This document shows positions 11,599 to 23,622 of a DNA stretch of 64,000 nt, in pieces. The notes below the pieces were generated by a model. That model ran no database searches and was not told the DNA's origin. It worked only from the letters and a program-made list of their open reading frames with translations. The translations under genes and the position numbers were made by a program. Each line of letters starts with the position of its first letter. Position 1 is the first letter of the stretch. Source of the stretch: Begonia masoniana (lineage: Eukaryota > Streptophyta > Magnoliopsida > Cucurbitales > Begoniaceae); the NCBI GenBank assembly GCA_022432975.1, contig CM039512.1, positions 32,687,037 to 32,751,036 of the forward strand, read 5' to 3'.

Positions 11599-13251
11599 CT
11601 AAGACCGCAGCGTGACTGACATCGCTGCTAGTGAAGGCTGCCTCGCAGAAGGCACTCTACTCAAGGCATCAGCAACCTTGTTCGCCTTTCCTGGGTGGTA
11701 CTTGATATCGAAATCGTAATCTTTGACAAACTCAAGCCACCTTCTCTGACGCATATTCAGCTCCTTCTGCGTAAATAAATACTTCAAGCTCTTGTGATCG
11801 GAAAATATCTCGCACTGCTGCCCATACAAATAATGTCTCCATATCTTCAGTGCGAAGACCACAGCTGCTAACTCAAGGTCGTGCGTAGGGTAATTCTGCT
11901 CGTACGCCTTCAGCTGCCGAGAAGCATAAGCAATAACTCTCCCCTCCTGCATCAATACACAACCGAGTCCAACTCCAGACGCATCACAATAAATACTGAA
12001 CTTGTCACCTTCAACAGGTAACGCCAATACCGGAGCGGTGGTCAATCTTTGCTTAAACTCCATAAAACTGCTGTCACAAGCAGCTGACCATATAAATCTT
12101 TCATTCTTCCGAGTCAATTTTGAAAGAGGAAGTGCGATTTTTGAAAATCCCTCTATGAACTTCCGATAATAACCAGCTAATCCGAGAAATCCACGCACCT
12201 CTCGTACGTTCTTCGGCTGTGGCCAATCTCTGACCGCCTGAATTTTGCTCGGATCCACAGAAACCCCTTCTTCTGATATAATGTGGCCAAGAAAACAGAC
12301 TCGATCCAGCCAGAACTTGCACTTAGAGAACTTTGGATGCAACTAGTGCTGGCATAGAATCCTTAGAACTATTCTCAAGTGCACCTCGTGTTCTTCCTTC
12401 GTCTTAGAGTATATCAGAATGTCGTCAATGAAAACCACCACAAACTTGTCTAGATACTCCTTGAAGACACGGTTCATCAAGTCCATAAACGCTGCAGGGG
12501 CATTAGTAAGTCCAAAAGACATGACAAGGAACTCATAATGCCCATACCTCGTTCGGAATGCCGTCTTCGGTATATCATCCTTCCGGACCTTCAACTGATT
12601 GTAGCCCGAGCGCAGATCAATCCTCGAAAATACTCGGGCACCTTGCAGCTGATCAAATAAATCATCGATCCGAGGCAACGGATATTTATTCTTCACCGTC
12701 AATTTGTTCAACTCTCTGTAATCGATGCACATCCTGAGGGTCCCGTCTTTCTTCTTGACAAACAGAACGGGCGCACCCCAAGGCGAAACACTGGGTCGAA
12801 TAAATCCTTTCTCTAATAACTCGTCAAGCTGAGTCCTCAACTCTCTCAACTCAGCTGGTGCCAACCGATACGGGTTTTTAAACCTTGGCGCAGAGTTTGG
12901 ATAGACATCAATAGTGAATTCAATCTCTCGGTCCGGTGGTAACCCGGGAAGATCATCAAGGAATATACCAGAGAACTCTCTGATTATAGGAATGTCACTC
13001 GGCTTTACTCCGCTGAGCAACTGAACATCAAATACAGAGGCCAAATAAATAGAGCACGCACCTTTAAACTGCTCGTTGACCCTCATTGAATAAGAAATAG
13101 GCGAGCTGCTCAATCGGTTCATCGCCTGATAAGAAAACTCGGCTTTATCTGGGGGTCGAAAGGTCACAATCCCGGATCGACAATCGATGGTGGCGAAATG
13201 CTGTGAAAGCCAGTCCATCCCTAAGATCAGATCATAGTGTTCTATGCCCAT
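11599..13251 (-). pseudogene. pol: B reverse transcriptase and RNase H
   Basis: One minus-strand frame from 13251 to 11599, interrupted by a TAG at 12343-12345 and closed by a TAG at 11599-11601. The N-terminal part holds the protease C-terminus (GMDWL) and [33 protein letters not shown] and the catalytic FIDD box. After the stop come RT thumb motifs ([19 protein letters not shown]) and RNase H ([32 protein letters not shown]). The catalytic residues I can see are present, so the stops are the main damage. RT copies element RNA to DNA and RNase H removes the RNA strand. Confidence 0.9.
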
Positions 13252-13543
13252 AACAATAAGGCGAGCATAGAGGGTACTGTCCCCAATCGAGATAATATTG
13301 CCCTAAACAACATAACCTGACTGCATCTCCTGAAGGTAGCATCACACTATACTCGCATTCTTCTATCTCAAGCACAAGCTTCAGTCTAGACACACAAGCA
13401 GTGAAAACAAAAGAGTGCGTAGCCCCTGTGTCTAACAAAGAAAATATAGCTACGCCATTAATCAATATAGTACCTGCTATCACGGCAGGTTGATCATTGT
13501 TATCGACATCACCAGGCTCTATACATGCGAAGATCCTAGGCAT
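13232..13543 (-). pseudogene. pro: B aspartic protease, frameshifted
   Basis: Begins with the PRIFACIEPGDV segment that precedes the protease in A and G, and contains the active-site [10 protein letters not shown]. The frame is lost after the PSGD motif near 13330 through a small deletion. The rest of the protease and GMDWL lie in the next frame, so this ORF overlaps the RT frame by 20 bp. It is in the same frame as the downstream gag fragment. The enzyme cleaves the gag-pol polyprotein. Confidence 0.85.
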
Positions 13544-14574
13544 AATCCTCCTCTGATCACTGCCTGACTGATCTCAACCATGCTTCGGGCAGTCTTTAAT
13601 AAAATGGCCGACTTCACCACATTTGTAACATTTATTAGTGCCCACTCGGCACTCTCCGCTGTGCTCTCCCTGACACTTGGGGCACCAAGGCACCTATGAA
13701 GCCCCCTGTACTTGCTTCCCTTTGCCTCAATCGTTGCCTCCTTCCAAGGGTCTTTTAACTCCCCTCTGTTGTTGTTGAGGCTGTGCTCTAGGCTGCCAAC
13801 CTCGGTTCAGAGACTGAGGACGTATCTCTCGGAAGAAACCTCTAGATGGCTCCCTCAATTTGGCAGAATCTCTATCAACTGCCTCAATATCAAGCGGCCT
13901 GGCCACTATCTCGTCATAGGATACATTCCGTACCCCAGATATAGTAAGACGCATCCGAAACTGCTGGTTAAGCCCTTTCAAAAACCTGCGTACCTTGTCC
14001 TCGTTAACGCTGACCTGACGTGGCGCGAATCGGGACAATGCTTCAAACTTCCTCACATACTTGGCAATAGAACTAACCTGCCGCAACTGCATAAATTCAA
14101 CCATCTTCGCTTCTCGTACGGTATGGCTGAAATACTTGTGGTAAAACAACTCTTTGAATCTCTCCCAGCTCAAAATAGTCACATCCGTGGTCGTTTTGAT
14201 GGAGTCCCACCAAAACCGAGCGTCCAGTGCTAAGTGGTAGGTCACCAATGCAACCTTCTCTCCGTCCTCAATGCTAGCATAGGCCAGCATGTCCTCCATG
14301 GTGCGAATCCACTCCTCGGCTGAAGAGGGATCCGTAGACTGTCCGTTAAATATGGGGGCTGGAGCTTCTGAAATCTCTCCATCCCACGGTTACCCGAAAT
14401 GGCTGCCTCCCGAGCTCTAGTGTCCTCTCGGTCTATCAGAGTACCCAGATGCTGAGACTGTCTCTCCATTTGCTGAGCCTGCCGCTCCATATGCTGGGAT
14501 TGCTGGGCAATAAAGTCCTTAGGGGTATCAATTGTATCGTCTCGATCATCTCGATCGTTTCCTCGACGCACCAT
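13544..14574 (-). pseudogene. gag: B gag, frameshifted
   Basis: The ATG at 14574 opens with an Arg/Asp-rich start nearly identical to A's gag, then Gln-rich heptads. The frame shifts near 14350, and the gag core continues in the frame of 14299-13727. The CCHC knuckle lies between 13620 and 13540, downstream of a further break. Related to A (3562) and G (35494). It cannot make a full gag as it stands. Confidence 0.85.
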
Positions 14575-14723
14575 AGTTCTATAACTCCTATATAGGTTAA
14601 AACAGGTAACTCTAAGAAAACAGAAATCAAATGAAACTATATACATACTTACAGTTGATGAAGAATGTCCGCGTAGTGGCTATGCAGTTGAGCAGTCTAC
14701 AGAACCGACTTTAAAACCCGGGG

Positions 14724-14735
14724 GCTCTGATACCA
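14724..14735 (-). promoter_or_regulatory. B primer binding site (tRNA-iMet)
   Basis: GCTCTGATACCA on the plus strand is the reverse complement of TGGTATCAGAGC. It lies five bases from the 5' LTR on the element strand. Confidence 0.9.
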
Positions 14736-14740
14736 TAAAA

Positions 14741-17256
14741 TGTCACGACCCTAATACTGTACCCAATTCACCGTACATTTTTTTTATACTAATCTCGTTC
14801 GTGTGAGCGGAATTAAAACCTTTTAAATCAGAATTGAAATTCGTTTGGTAAGTCGTTTAAAACAAATATTAAATCAATTGAAATTAAAAACCATTTAAAA
14901 ACAATTAAAATAACAAATAAACATAATAGGGGAGGGAAAAAGGGAAAGCATGGGTGATTGATCATGGCGATCAATCGCCCATCGGCGATTGCAACAGGCG
15001 AATGGTCGTTTGTTGCAAATCGCCTGTGGCGACTGATCACCACAGTTTGTGGCGATCAGTCGCCACGCTCTCTGGATTTCTCCAGAGAGCGGGGACCAAG
15101 GGGCGAATGATCCCCTCCTCAGGCGATCATTCGCCACCCTCCCTGGAAATCCAATTCCAGGGAGCTCCCCTCCCTGTTTCTCCTTTTTGTTTCTCTTCAC
15201 ACTCCTTTCCATTCTTTCCTCTTTCTCTACTTGCATAACATTTCAATTAAAACATCACTTAACCATCTCCTCAACTATACATTCCTACACTAATTCATTC
15301 AATTTCTGTATCCAAAACAACGACTCAAGACACGTGTTTAAAACGAAATACAGTTCCCTAAAAAAGAACTGCGTGGATACGTTTAAAACCTAAACAAATC
15401 CTCCTGTTTTGAAATCACCCAAACAGTTATAAAATAAGTTTCCAAAACATTTCAAAACGTCTATACATAAACCTATCCAGATCCAAACATCCTATAATGT
15501 TCTATCTATACAACCATCAATCAAAATCATCCCAAAAACCCCAAAATCTATACATACATACGTCCCCACGGGTCAGGTAAGCGTCGACTGCGCCAGCACA
15601 CCACCGCAGCCATCCTTCGTCAACTGGATCACTCTTCAGGTGGAGGGATCTCATCCTCACCTGTTTCCTCGTAGTCACCTACACCATACAGACACCTATG
15701 AGATAAAAATCTCAGCAGGCTCTCATAAATGCAATGCATGCTCTGCGTATGAGTTCTTAATCATGCATCATTTTCATTACTTTACTCTGTGGGTGTCACC
15801 GAGATCTCTTCCCCCTAACCGGAGAGAGCACATCCAGCGGTCAGACTACTCTTTCCAGCTAGGGGGGGGGTACACGCTTACAACACGTACAGCCGTGCCT
15901 GAGCCCCATCTCACGTGACCTGTAACTATATGAGTACGTGTTAGATGTGGTATTGTGACAGACCCGTAAGTCGATCTACACAATAGATCAATAGCCCCTC
16001 TCCAGGCCACATCGCCATTTTCTTTAAAACATCGTGCGAAAATTCGTTTTCATGCTTTATAAAACCCGTGATGCGTGAGCAGTTCAATATGACATAAACT
16101 AAACATACATGATTTATACCATCGAGACAATAAAGCAATTAAAAGCATAACATATACAGAACTAATCCTAACTACTTAACCAAAACAAATTTAAGCCTAT
16201 ACATCTCCGAAACTCCTCGAGACGACCTCGACGTACGGTGTAGGCCAATCGGCCAGAGAAGATCACGAGAACTTACCTCGTATCCAAAGCAGCTCAAGCT
16301 CCATCCACGAGCATTGTTTGTCTGAAGCAAAACACAACGTTTATCGTTAAAATGAGTTTAAACTTCTAAACGTCCAAATTTAACCAAAACCTTACCTAAG
16401 GAATTTCTTAAAATCTCAACCTAACTAATCGAAGTATTTAAACAACGATTAACGCTCGATAGTTTAAAATTCCAATTAACGAGTTTTCCTAAAAACCCGA
16501 AAATTCTCCAAATTTTAACATTTCTCACAACTAACTCTAACTTCGTCCAATAACGTTCAATACGTCCTATACATTCGTAATCTACAACAATCTATCGATT
16601 TCGAATCCTAAATCTCGATTTTTAACAAAACCCTAATCGAAACCGTAACCGTATAACCTTGCAAAAACCGAAAACTAACACTCTAAAACTTTAGAATCAT
16701 ACCTAGAGCGTCGAATGGAGGAGAAAACGTGAAGAAAACGGAACGTTTGGAGGACGAACGGAGGTTGGAAGTCAGAATCGCCGTGAATCGCCAAGGAGGG
16801 AGGAGAAGTCGCAGGGAGAGAGGAGTTCGCGTGGAGAAGAAGAAGAAGACAATTCAATTTTAATAAAAATTGACTTGGTAAATTACCATTTTGCCCTTCC
16901 TTTGTTTTCTATTTGTTTCCTCCTTTGTTTCGTTAATTGTCTAACGATTTCATTTCTCCAAATCTCCTTATTTCACCAATAACTCCAACCTATTATTTGG
17001 GATTTATTAAAACTATCCGTTCGCAATTCGGATCACGTTTAATATTTTTACTTAAACATTATTTATATTACGAGAAACGTAATTTCTCGAAATATAGCGT
17101 TATTACTCCGAAAATTCTCGTAAATTCCTTAAAATTCCAATTAATAATTAGGATCATAATGGCGCTTCCTTTTTGCAAAACAAGTTTGATTTGACATATT
17201 TATAAAAATGCCAATATATATTATAATATAAAATTCTGTACAGGCCGGATATTACA
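14741..17256 (-). repeat. B 5' LTR (2516 bp)
   Basis: Pairs with 7544-10058 with scattered base changes and nearly the same length. The palindromic patch is at about 14955-15160 and shows a few mismatches against the other copy. Confidence 0.92.
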
Positions 17257-17261
17257 CTGTA

Positions 17262-18642
17262 CGTCGAAGTCGTCTCGAGGAGTTTTGGTGATGTGTTTGT
17301 TTAAATTGTTTTTGTTGGGTAGTTAGGTTAGTCGTTTATAGGTTATGTTTGTTTATCGTCTTGATGGTACACATGCTGGTTGTTTACTTTATGCATTTGA
17401 CTGCTCATGCATCACATCTGTTAAAGCATATGTTTAAGGAAATGAAATGAATCTACGTAATCTGTTATCTGGTCACGGCGAGGTGGTTTAGACCTCAGTG
17501 ACATTCTGTCTGCGACCTAATTAAAAAGTAAAATGAACCAACAAAATCTACGTAATCTGTTATCTGGTCACGACGAGGTGGGTTTAGGCTTCGGTGACAA
17601 TCTGTCTGCGACGTATTGAATCTGAATCTGTTATCTGCATGTTTTATGAATGACATACGCATCTGCACGCATTCTGCATGTACGAGAGCTTGCTGAGATT
17701 TTTATCTCATAGGTGTCTGTATGGTGTAGGTGACTTCAACATAAGTGAGGACGAGATCCCTCCACTTGAGGAGTGATGCAGTTGACGGAGGATGGCTTGC
17801 GTGGTGTGCTGGCGCAGTCGATGCTTACCTGACCTGTGGGGATGTATGTATAGGTTTTGGGGTTATTGGGATCGTCTGGGCTGATGGTTGTATAGACATT
17901 TTAGGATGTTTGGATCTGATAGTTGATAGGTTAAATGATTTATAAATGTTTTGGAGATTGATTTTATAACCTTTTGTTTGATTTCAAAGCAGGTGGATTT
18001 GTTTAGGTTTCAAACATATCCACGCAGTTCGTTTTCATAAAAATTGATCGCATTTAAATATGTTTTGAGTCATTATTTAGGGTGATTCGGTGAATGTGAA
18101 AAAGATGAGGATACGAGTGAGTTTATATTTGATGTTATTGTGTTGGTTAGGGTTATGTATAAGTCGTATTTGTGTAGTTGGCGCAGAAAGAAAAAAAGAA
18201 AGAAAGAAAGAGGAAAGAAATGGAACGAAAGAGGGAGGGAGGCAGTGAGGGTGGCGATTGATCGCCTGAGGAGGGAATCAATCGCCCCTCTTGGATCGCC
18301 ACTCCCTAGAATTCCAGGGAGTGTGGCGATCAATCGCCACAAACTGTGACGATTGATCGCCACTGACGTTTTGGCAATAGGCGAACAGTCGCCTGTTGCA
18401 ATCGCCCCTGTATATTTGGGATGAAAATCTCTTTTTGCCCCTCGGCCGATGCTGAATTGTTTTAAATGTTTTTAATTGTTTTACATATTTGTTTTAATTG
18501 TTTTAGTATTTGTTTTAAACGAATTACTAAACGAACTCTGATTTCGATTTAACAACCGCTTAAGGTTAGGTCTAAAGTTTATAATGATAAGTATAAAAAA
18601 AATAGTACGGGAAAAATTGGGTACAATATTAGGGTCGTTACA
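17262..18642 (+). repeat. A 3' LTR, second part
   Basis: Continues A's 3' LTR after B and its duplicated CTGTA (17257-17261), matching the 5' LTR from position 1994 on. It ends GGGTCGTTACA at 18642, followed by A's right TSD. The palindrome cluster at about 18301-18363 mirrors 3056-3118. Confidence 0.9.
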
Positions 18643-19656
18643 ATATGGATATGGAGAGTTGTCACATAAATCCATCAAGTTTGAAAGACAACTAAAATGA
18701 AAGTTAAACTCAAAGATGGGATAGGCCTCAAATTCCTCTTGGAAATCAAATTAGAAAAATGAAAAGCCAATCTTAAAGCTAAATGAAGAGTTCAAAGGAA
18801 AAGAAATGAAATCAAACACAAAATGTATGGGCGAATTCTCCACGCCTACTAGGACTCGTGAGATCATGTGTTTTAGATGTTGATGATTTGTACATATTAC
18901 GTCTAATTGACCAAACAAGAGAGCTTTGACTATATGAGATAACGGTGATATAGCAAGTATTAGCTCAAGTAACGATGAAATACCACCATTAGGAGATTGT
19001 AACGATGTAGATGTAAAAGAACCCATGAAAGGTGAATTATTGGTCACAAGGAGAGCACTCAATATTCAACATAAGAATGATGGAGTCGAAGTGCAAAGAG
19101 AGCACATCTTTCATACTAGATGTCATGGGAACAATAAGGTATGAATTTTGATCATTGATAGTGAAAGGTGTACTAACGTTGCTAGTACTTTATTGGTAGA
19201 AATATTAAACTTGGAAAACAAGAAGCATCTGAAATCGTATAAGCTCCACTTGTTAAGTGATTGTAAGGAAGTAAAGGTCACCAAGCAAGTAAAAGTGACA
19301 CTATCAATTGGAAGATATAAATACGAGATTTTTTGTGATGTCGTATCTATGTAAGCAACTCGTATTCTTTTGGAAAGGCCTAGGAAATTTGATAGAAATG
19401 TCAAGCACAATAAATTAAAGAGAAAATACTCTTTTGTTCAAAATTGATGAATGGTAGTCCTAAGACTATTAACACCTTGGGAGGCTTGTGATGATCAAGA
19501 GAGGATTGCAAAATAATTCAAAAAGAGAGAAAAGCCAATGAGTGAACAAGACACGTATGAAAAAGATAGTGGAACAAGTGGAAAGAAAAGAGGAGAAAAG
19601 AAAGTGGAAAACATAGAAAAACCGAGTTTGAGAGAAAACAAGAGGAGGGTGGAAAA

Positions 19657-20706
19657 ATGAGTGGAATGACAAGAAAAGGTGAGGTGAAAAGTGCAATGTT
19701 AGCAAAACAACAAGTGTTTTTACTTTTTTACAAAGATGTCTATTTTTTATCTAGTGAACAAATCGCTTCTCTTCTGAGTGTTGTTTATTCTCTTTTACAA
19801 GAATTTGAGGATGTATATCTCGAGGAATTACCAAGAGGATTACGTCCTCTAAGGGGGATTAAGCATCAAATAGATTTCATGTCGAGACAATTAATTCCTA
19901 ATCGACTGGAGTAGCAAGCTAATCACGAAGAGAGCAAGGAGATCCAAAAGCAAGTGGATGACTATGTGGAAAATGGTTAGTGAAGGGAAAGCCTAACCTT
20001 TGTTCAGTACCCGTGTTTTAAGTTTCAAAGAAGAAAAAACATAGAGGATATGCATGGACTATTGAGTGATCAACAAAAATCCGGTAAAATATCGACATCA
20101 TATTCCAAGGTTAGAGGATATGCTTGATGAGTTATATGGCACATGGTTATGCTCAAAGACATCTAAAGAATGGGTAAAATAGGCGATGAATGGAAAACCA
20201 CTTTTAAAATAAAATATGGTCTTTATGAGTTGTTAGTCATGCCCTTTGGTTTATCAAACTTGCCAAGTACATTTATAAGGTTAATGAATCACGTTTTAAA
20301 ATCGTTTATCAGAAAATTTGTCGTGGTTTACTTTGATGATATATTAGTTTATAGCAAAACGTTGGAACAACATGTTAAGCATTTAAAGTCTATTTTTAAT
20401 GTTTTGTGAATAAACTTATTATATGCTAATCTCAAAAAGTGCACATTTTGCATGGAATCAGTAGTGTTTCTTGGTTTTGTAGTTAGTTAAAAGGGAGTAA
20501 CCGTGGATGAAGAAAAAGTCAAAGCAATCAAGGAATGGTCGAGATCTTATAATGCTAATGAGATACGTAGCTTTCATGGTTTAGCTAGCATTTATAGAAG
20601 ATTCGTTAGTAACTTTGGTACCATCGCAGCATCGTTAAATGATTTTGTTGAAAAGAATATAGAATTTAAGTGGATCGAGGTACATGACAAACGTTTAATC
20701 TTCTAA
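19657..20706 (+). pseudogene. pol: C reverse transcriptase remnant
   Basis: Three frame pieces cover RT. 19657-19914 is the segment before RT (LLYKDV, LLQEFEDV, LRGIKHQIDF). 20170-20409 carries [20 protein letters not shown] and the catalytic YFDD box at about 20329-20340. 20503-20706 covers the thumb (DEEKVKAIKEW, RSFHGLASIYRRF). The central palm between 19920 and 20170 has stops but keeps recognisable words. The copy is far more decayed than B, E or G. Confidence 0.8.
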
Positions 20707-21390
20707 AGGAAAACTTATATAATGTGCCTTTGTTAGTATTACCGAATTTTGATAAAACTTTTGAGATTGAATGTGACGCGTAGTGAAAGGTAATTCAAGG
20801 TGTTTTGATGCAAAAAATGAAGCTGATAGCTTATTTTAGCAACAAGCTTAATGGAGCGGCATTGAATTACCCAACATAAGAAAAAGAATTGTACGCCTTG
20901 GTGAGGACGTTACGAATGTGACAATATTACTTGTGGCCAAGAGATTTTATCATACACTCTGACCATGAGAGTTTGAAACACTTGAAATCACAAGGAAAAC
21001 TATACAAAATGCATGCCAAATTGGTGGAGTTTATAGAGACCTTTCCTTACATCATTCATTACAAAAAGATAAAGAAATTTTAGTTGTTGGTACATTGTCA
21101 AAAAGGTATGTACTCATAATTTCCCTACAATCTAAGTTGTTAGGATTCAATTTGATAAAAGATTTGTATGAAACAAGATATCGATTTTAAACTCGTGTGG
21201 AAAGATTGTGAGAAACATGCATGTGATGACCGTTACAGACATAAGGGTTTTTTATTTGAAAAAGATAAACTTTGTATCACTAAGAGAATTGCTTGTTAGA
21301 TAAACTCATGGAGGAAGATTAATGAGACATTTTGAAGTAAGTAAAACGTTGATGTGCTTTGTGAATATTTTTATTGACCGAGAATGAGAC
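20707..21390 (+). pseudogene. pol: C RNase H and integrase zinc-domain remnants
   Basis: No long frame remains. Short in-frame words survive: a degraded D..C..GV box near 20770-20810, a LNYPT-like motif near 20860, and [12 protein letters not shown] near 20960-20990. These match RNase H of Reina-type elements. Sequence at 21240-21370 aligns by position with the integrase zinc domain but is poorly preserved. Confidence 0.55.
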
Positions 21391-21896
21391 ATGACGTACA
21401 AACCATTTGGAATAAGTGCATTGAGTGTAGGAAAGCCAAATCAAATATTAGACTTCATGGACAATACACTCCCCTTCCAACCTTGGACTTACATTTCAAT
21501 GGATTTTGTATTAGTATTACTGAGAACACAAAGAGGTAAGAATAGTATATTAGTGGTTGTTGATAGGTTTAGTAAAATGACTCACTTACTGTATGTTCAA
21601 AGACTAATTATGTTACGTATGTGGCAAATTTGTTTTTTTGAGAAATTGTTCATCTACATAGATTACCTAAAACCATTGTGAGTGATAGAGACGTTAAATT
21701 TTTAAGTTACTTTTGGAGGACTTTATGGAATAAATTAGGTACTAAACTCTTATTTTATATCATAGCACACCCTCAAACAGATGGACAAACCGAGGTGATA
21801 AATAGGACACTTTTTACCTTGTTAATAACAATTATTTTGAAAAATTTAAAATAATGGGAGAAACGATTACCTAATGTAGAATTTGCATATAATAGG
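21391..21896 (+). pseudogene. pol: C integrase core remnant
   Basis: Shows [14 protein letters not shown]-like sequence and [11 protein letters not shown] (first Asp), then in another frame SDRDVKF (second Asp) and [15 protein letters not shown] (Glu). At least one frameshift separates them near 21660. Homology stops at about 21896, immediately before the TG that opens L's LTR, where the normal FAYNR...GYSPFE continuation would follow. Confidence 0.75.
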
Positions 21897-21898
21897 GT

Positions 21899-23114
21899 TG
21901 TTGATACGATATGGATCTGCAAGTGCATGTTAAAAACAGAGTGTTTTATACTCATTCGGTGAAACTGACGAGCACCCCAAAACAACAATATTATTTTAAC
22001 GAAAACATATCAAAAATACGTATAATTATGCACAGAAGAAATGAACCGTAAAATAAAACAAATCGTGGATATGGCTTGTAGATGGATGATGTTCAGAAAT
22101 GGGCGAAAATGATTAACAGAAACAAAAGGGTGTAATGAAGTGAAGATGGATGTGAAGCATGTTACCTGGGGATGGGTAACCCACTTTTGGATCGTCCTCA
22201 GAAGATGATGATAAATAGTAGAGGAATGATCGCCTGGTGCTGGACCGAGATGAGGCTACAGCACCTTCGGTTCCTCTCAATAAATTCACCTTCGACGAAG
22301 ACAAGCACGCAACAATCAGTGAAAGGTAACCAACCTTCGTGAGTTGATGAAGGATGTTCAGACGACGCCGAACATGATGGTGGAGCAATGCCTAGTGCAG
22401 GCCCGAGAGGTCACGATTGATGCCTTCGGGAAAATACACCTTCGTCGCCGAAGATGCACACCAACACGAGAGCTGAGTACCCAACCTCCTATGTGTTCCA
22501 CCAAACTGGAACAACATGGAGGGAAGGCTAACAGGATTTTCCAAGTGACCCAATACTTGGTGGAAGAATCGAACGGATCCACCCTCCCGAGAGGCGGCCG
22601 CGAAGAACCAAACACCACAATGAAGATAACTTCACTCAATTTCTAAATATTATCAAAGTTACGTTTACAGAGCTACGGTTCAAGCTTAAATAGAAGCTAC
22701 AAGGGATCGAGTATGGCTGGTTTTCAAAAAAGGGAATTAAAACTGGTAAGGAAAAATATGACCATTGAACTAGCCGTTGGAGCGTCTTGCGCCTCGGCCA
22801 TGTATGCGCACTAATGGTGGGCAACTTTTTGCGTGTGCCTAGTGCCTTCCTGAATGTGCGCCTGATGCCAAGCTGGGAGTCTTCCTTGTGCGCTTGATGA
22901 AGATCAGCAACTGCTCGCCAGGTCCATCCCGTGAAGCGAGACGTGTCAACGGCTCCAAAGGCGTATCATCCTCTCTAGGTTAGTGAGGATTTATCCTCGA
23001 GTGGCTCGCCATTATTGACGTTGTCTTCGATATAAGTTTTTCTTTCAAAACATAAACTTGAAAATATGTTAGAAAGCATCCATTCAATAATTAGAGAGTA
23101 GTAGACCCGTGGCA
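21899..23114 (-). mobile_element. L: gypsy LTR (about 1.2 kb), minus strand
   Basis: It opens TGTTGATACGATATGG right where C's integrase is cut, and ends GACCCGTGGCA. The next bases (TATCATCCCCTCCCGG) form a polypurine tract on the minus strand. Beyond that lies a scrap of gypsy pol C-terminus, as expected of a 3' LTR. A GC-rich patch at 22170-22640 holds overlapping short ORFs on both strands with no recognisable domain. I could not find a second LTR or a TSD, so the boundaries rest on TG/CA ends and context. Confidence 0.5.
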
Positions 23115-23200
23115 TATCATCCCCTCCCGGTTGGAAAAGGATTTGCTCTCAAATCTAAGGTCTTCTCTGCTTTGAACTCTACTTCCCATTTTCCAAGTTC
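23115..23200 (-). pseudogene. L pol C-terminal scrap and polypurine tract
   Basis: On the minus strand a short frame reads ...LDLRANPFPTGRG, the kind of tail found at the end of Reina-type gypsy polyproteins. It is followed by a purine-rich run and the LTR. Upstream coding is missing after about 23200, so only the last 25 or so residues remain. Confidence 0.45.
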
Positions 23201-23329
23201 ATTCAATTATTATAACCACAGAGAAATAAAGAAATTAAATTTCACAATTTCACAACCATTTGGTGGAAAATAGAATTTTGGCTTTTAGTGTGAAAGGAAA
23301 ATTAAATTTGTAGTAACCAAATTTCTTTT
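23201..23329. other. AT-rich flank of D, possibly host intron
   Basis: No coding or repeat motif is visible. D's TSD CTCAG (23330-23334) follows. The sequence on D's other side leads into the host gene exons, so this may be intronic sequence; that is inference. Confidence 0.35.
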
Positions 23330-23334
23330 CTCAG

Positions 23335-23584
23335 TGTTGAGAATTTGCTTTAGTTTCTTTAAGAATAAAAGTCCACATGTGCACGATCATATGTGTTTTG
23401 AATTAGTCTTTGATTCGGTTATGTTGTCCTAGTCTTAAGGAATTAGTTAAGTCATTTGTTATTTTCAGTTTTTTTAAATATGTGATTGAATATAACATTT
23501 CTGATATGAGAAATCTATCATCAGACTTGATTTGCATTTGTTCTTCTCTAAAATTCCTTCAGCAACATATTTTTTACAACAACA
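23335..23584 (+). repeat. D 5' LTR (250 bp)
   Basis: Runs from TGTTGAGAATTTGC to TTTTACAACAACA and matches 50753-51003 almost exactly. Confidence 0.93.
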
Positions 23585-23586
23585 AT

Positions 23587-23598
23587 TGGTATCAGAGC
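23587..23598 (+). promoter_or_regulatory. D primer binding site (tRNA-iMet)
   Basis: TGGTATCAGAGC lies two bases after the 5' LTR. Confidence 0.9.
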
Positions 23599-23622
23599 AT
23601 TCATCTTGAGGGACTTGTGTGA

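Larger units (their letters stand above)
7544..17256 (-). mobile_element. B: Ty3/gypsy chromovirus inserted in A's 3' LTR
   Basis: TSD CTGTA occurs at 7539-7543 and 17257-17261. B has two 2.5-kb LTRs (7544-10058 and 14741-17256), a primer site at 14724-14735 and a polypurine tract at 10059-10072. It carries gag, protease, RT, RNase H and integrase on the minus strand. The integrase C-terminus ends in a chromodomain-like segment ([14 protein letters not shown]), which with the long LTRs suggests the Tekay/Del clade. Coding is broken by at least two frameshifts and several stops. B is younger than A because it lies inside A. Confidence 0.93.
977..18642 (+). mobile_element. A: gag-only, non-autonomous LTR retrotransposon, interrupted by B
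   Basis: A is bounded by identical 5-bp direct repeats ATATG at 972-976 and 18643-18647. It has 5' LTR 977-3397, a tRNA-iMet-type primer site, a gag remnant, a long non-coding interior, a polypurine tract at 6578-6588, and a 3' LTR starting at 6589. The 3' LTR is split by B and resumes at 17262. Without B the element is about 7.9 kb. No RT, RNase H or integrase is visible. This layout resembles the published TR-GAG class of gag-only plant elements. The gag is closely similar to B's, so a B-like element could have supplied pol functions in trans; that is inference. Confidence 0.88.
18648..21896 (+). mobile_element. C (part 2): decayed Ty3/gypsy pol region
   Basis: An old plus-strand gypsy copy with frequent stops and frameshifts. 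From left to right: weak protease-like sequence at 18750-19350, RT at 19657-20706, RNase H remnants at 20707-21100, integrase zinc-domain remnants near 21240-21370 and integrase core at 21391-21896. The RT style ([22 protein letters not shown]) differs from A, B, E and G and is closer to the Reina-like chromoviruses. It ends abruptly at L's LTR. It is the oldest element of the left block because A, and probably K and L, interrupt it. Confidence 0.8.

Noticed and set aside
22113..22646. Overlapping ORFs on both strands at 22.1-22.6 kb
   Set aside because: GC-rich LTR sequence of L gives open frames on both strands; no motif or conserved pattern supports a protein.
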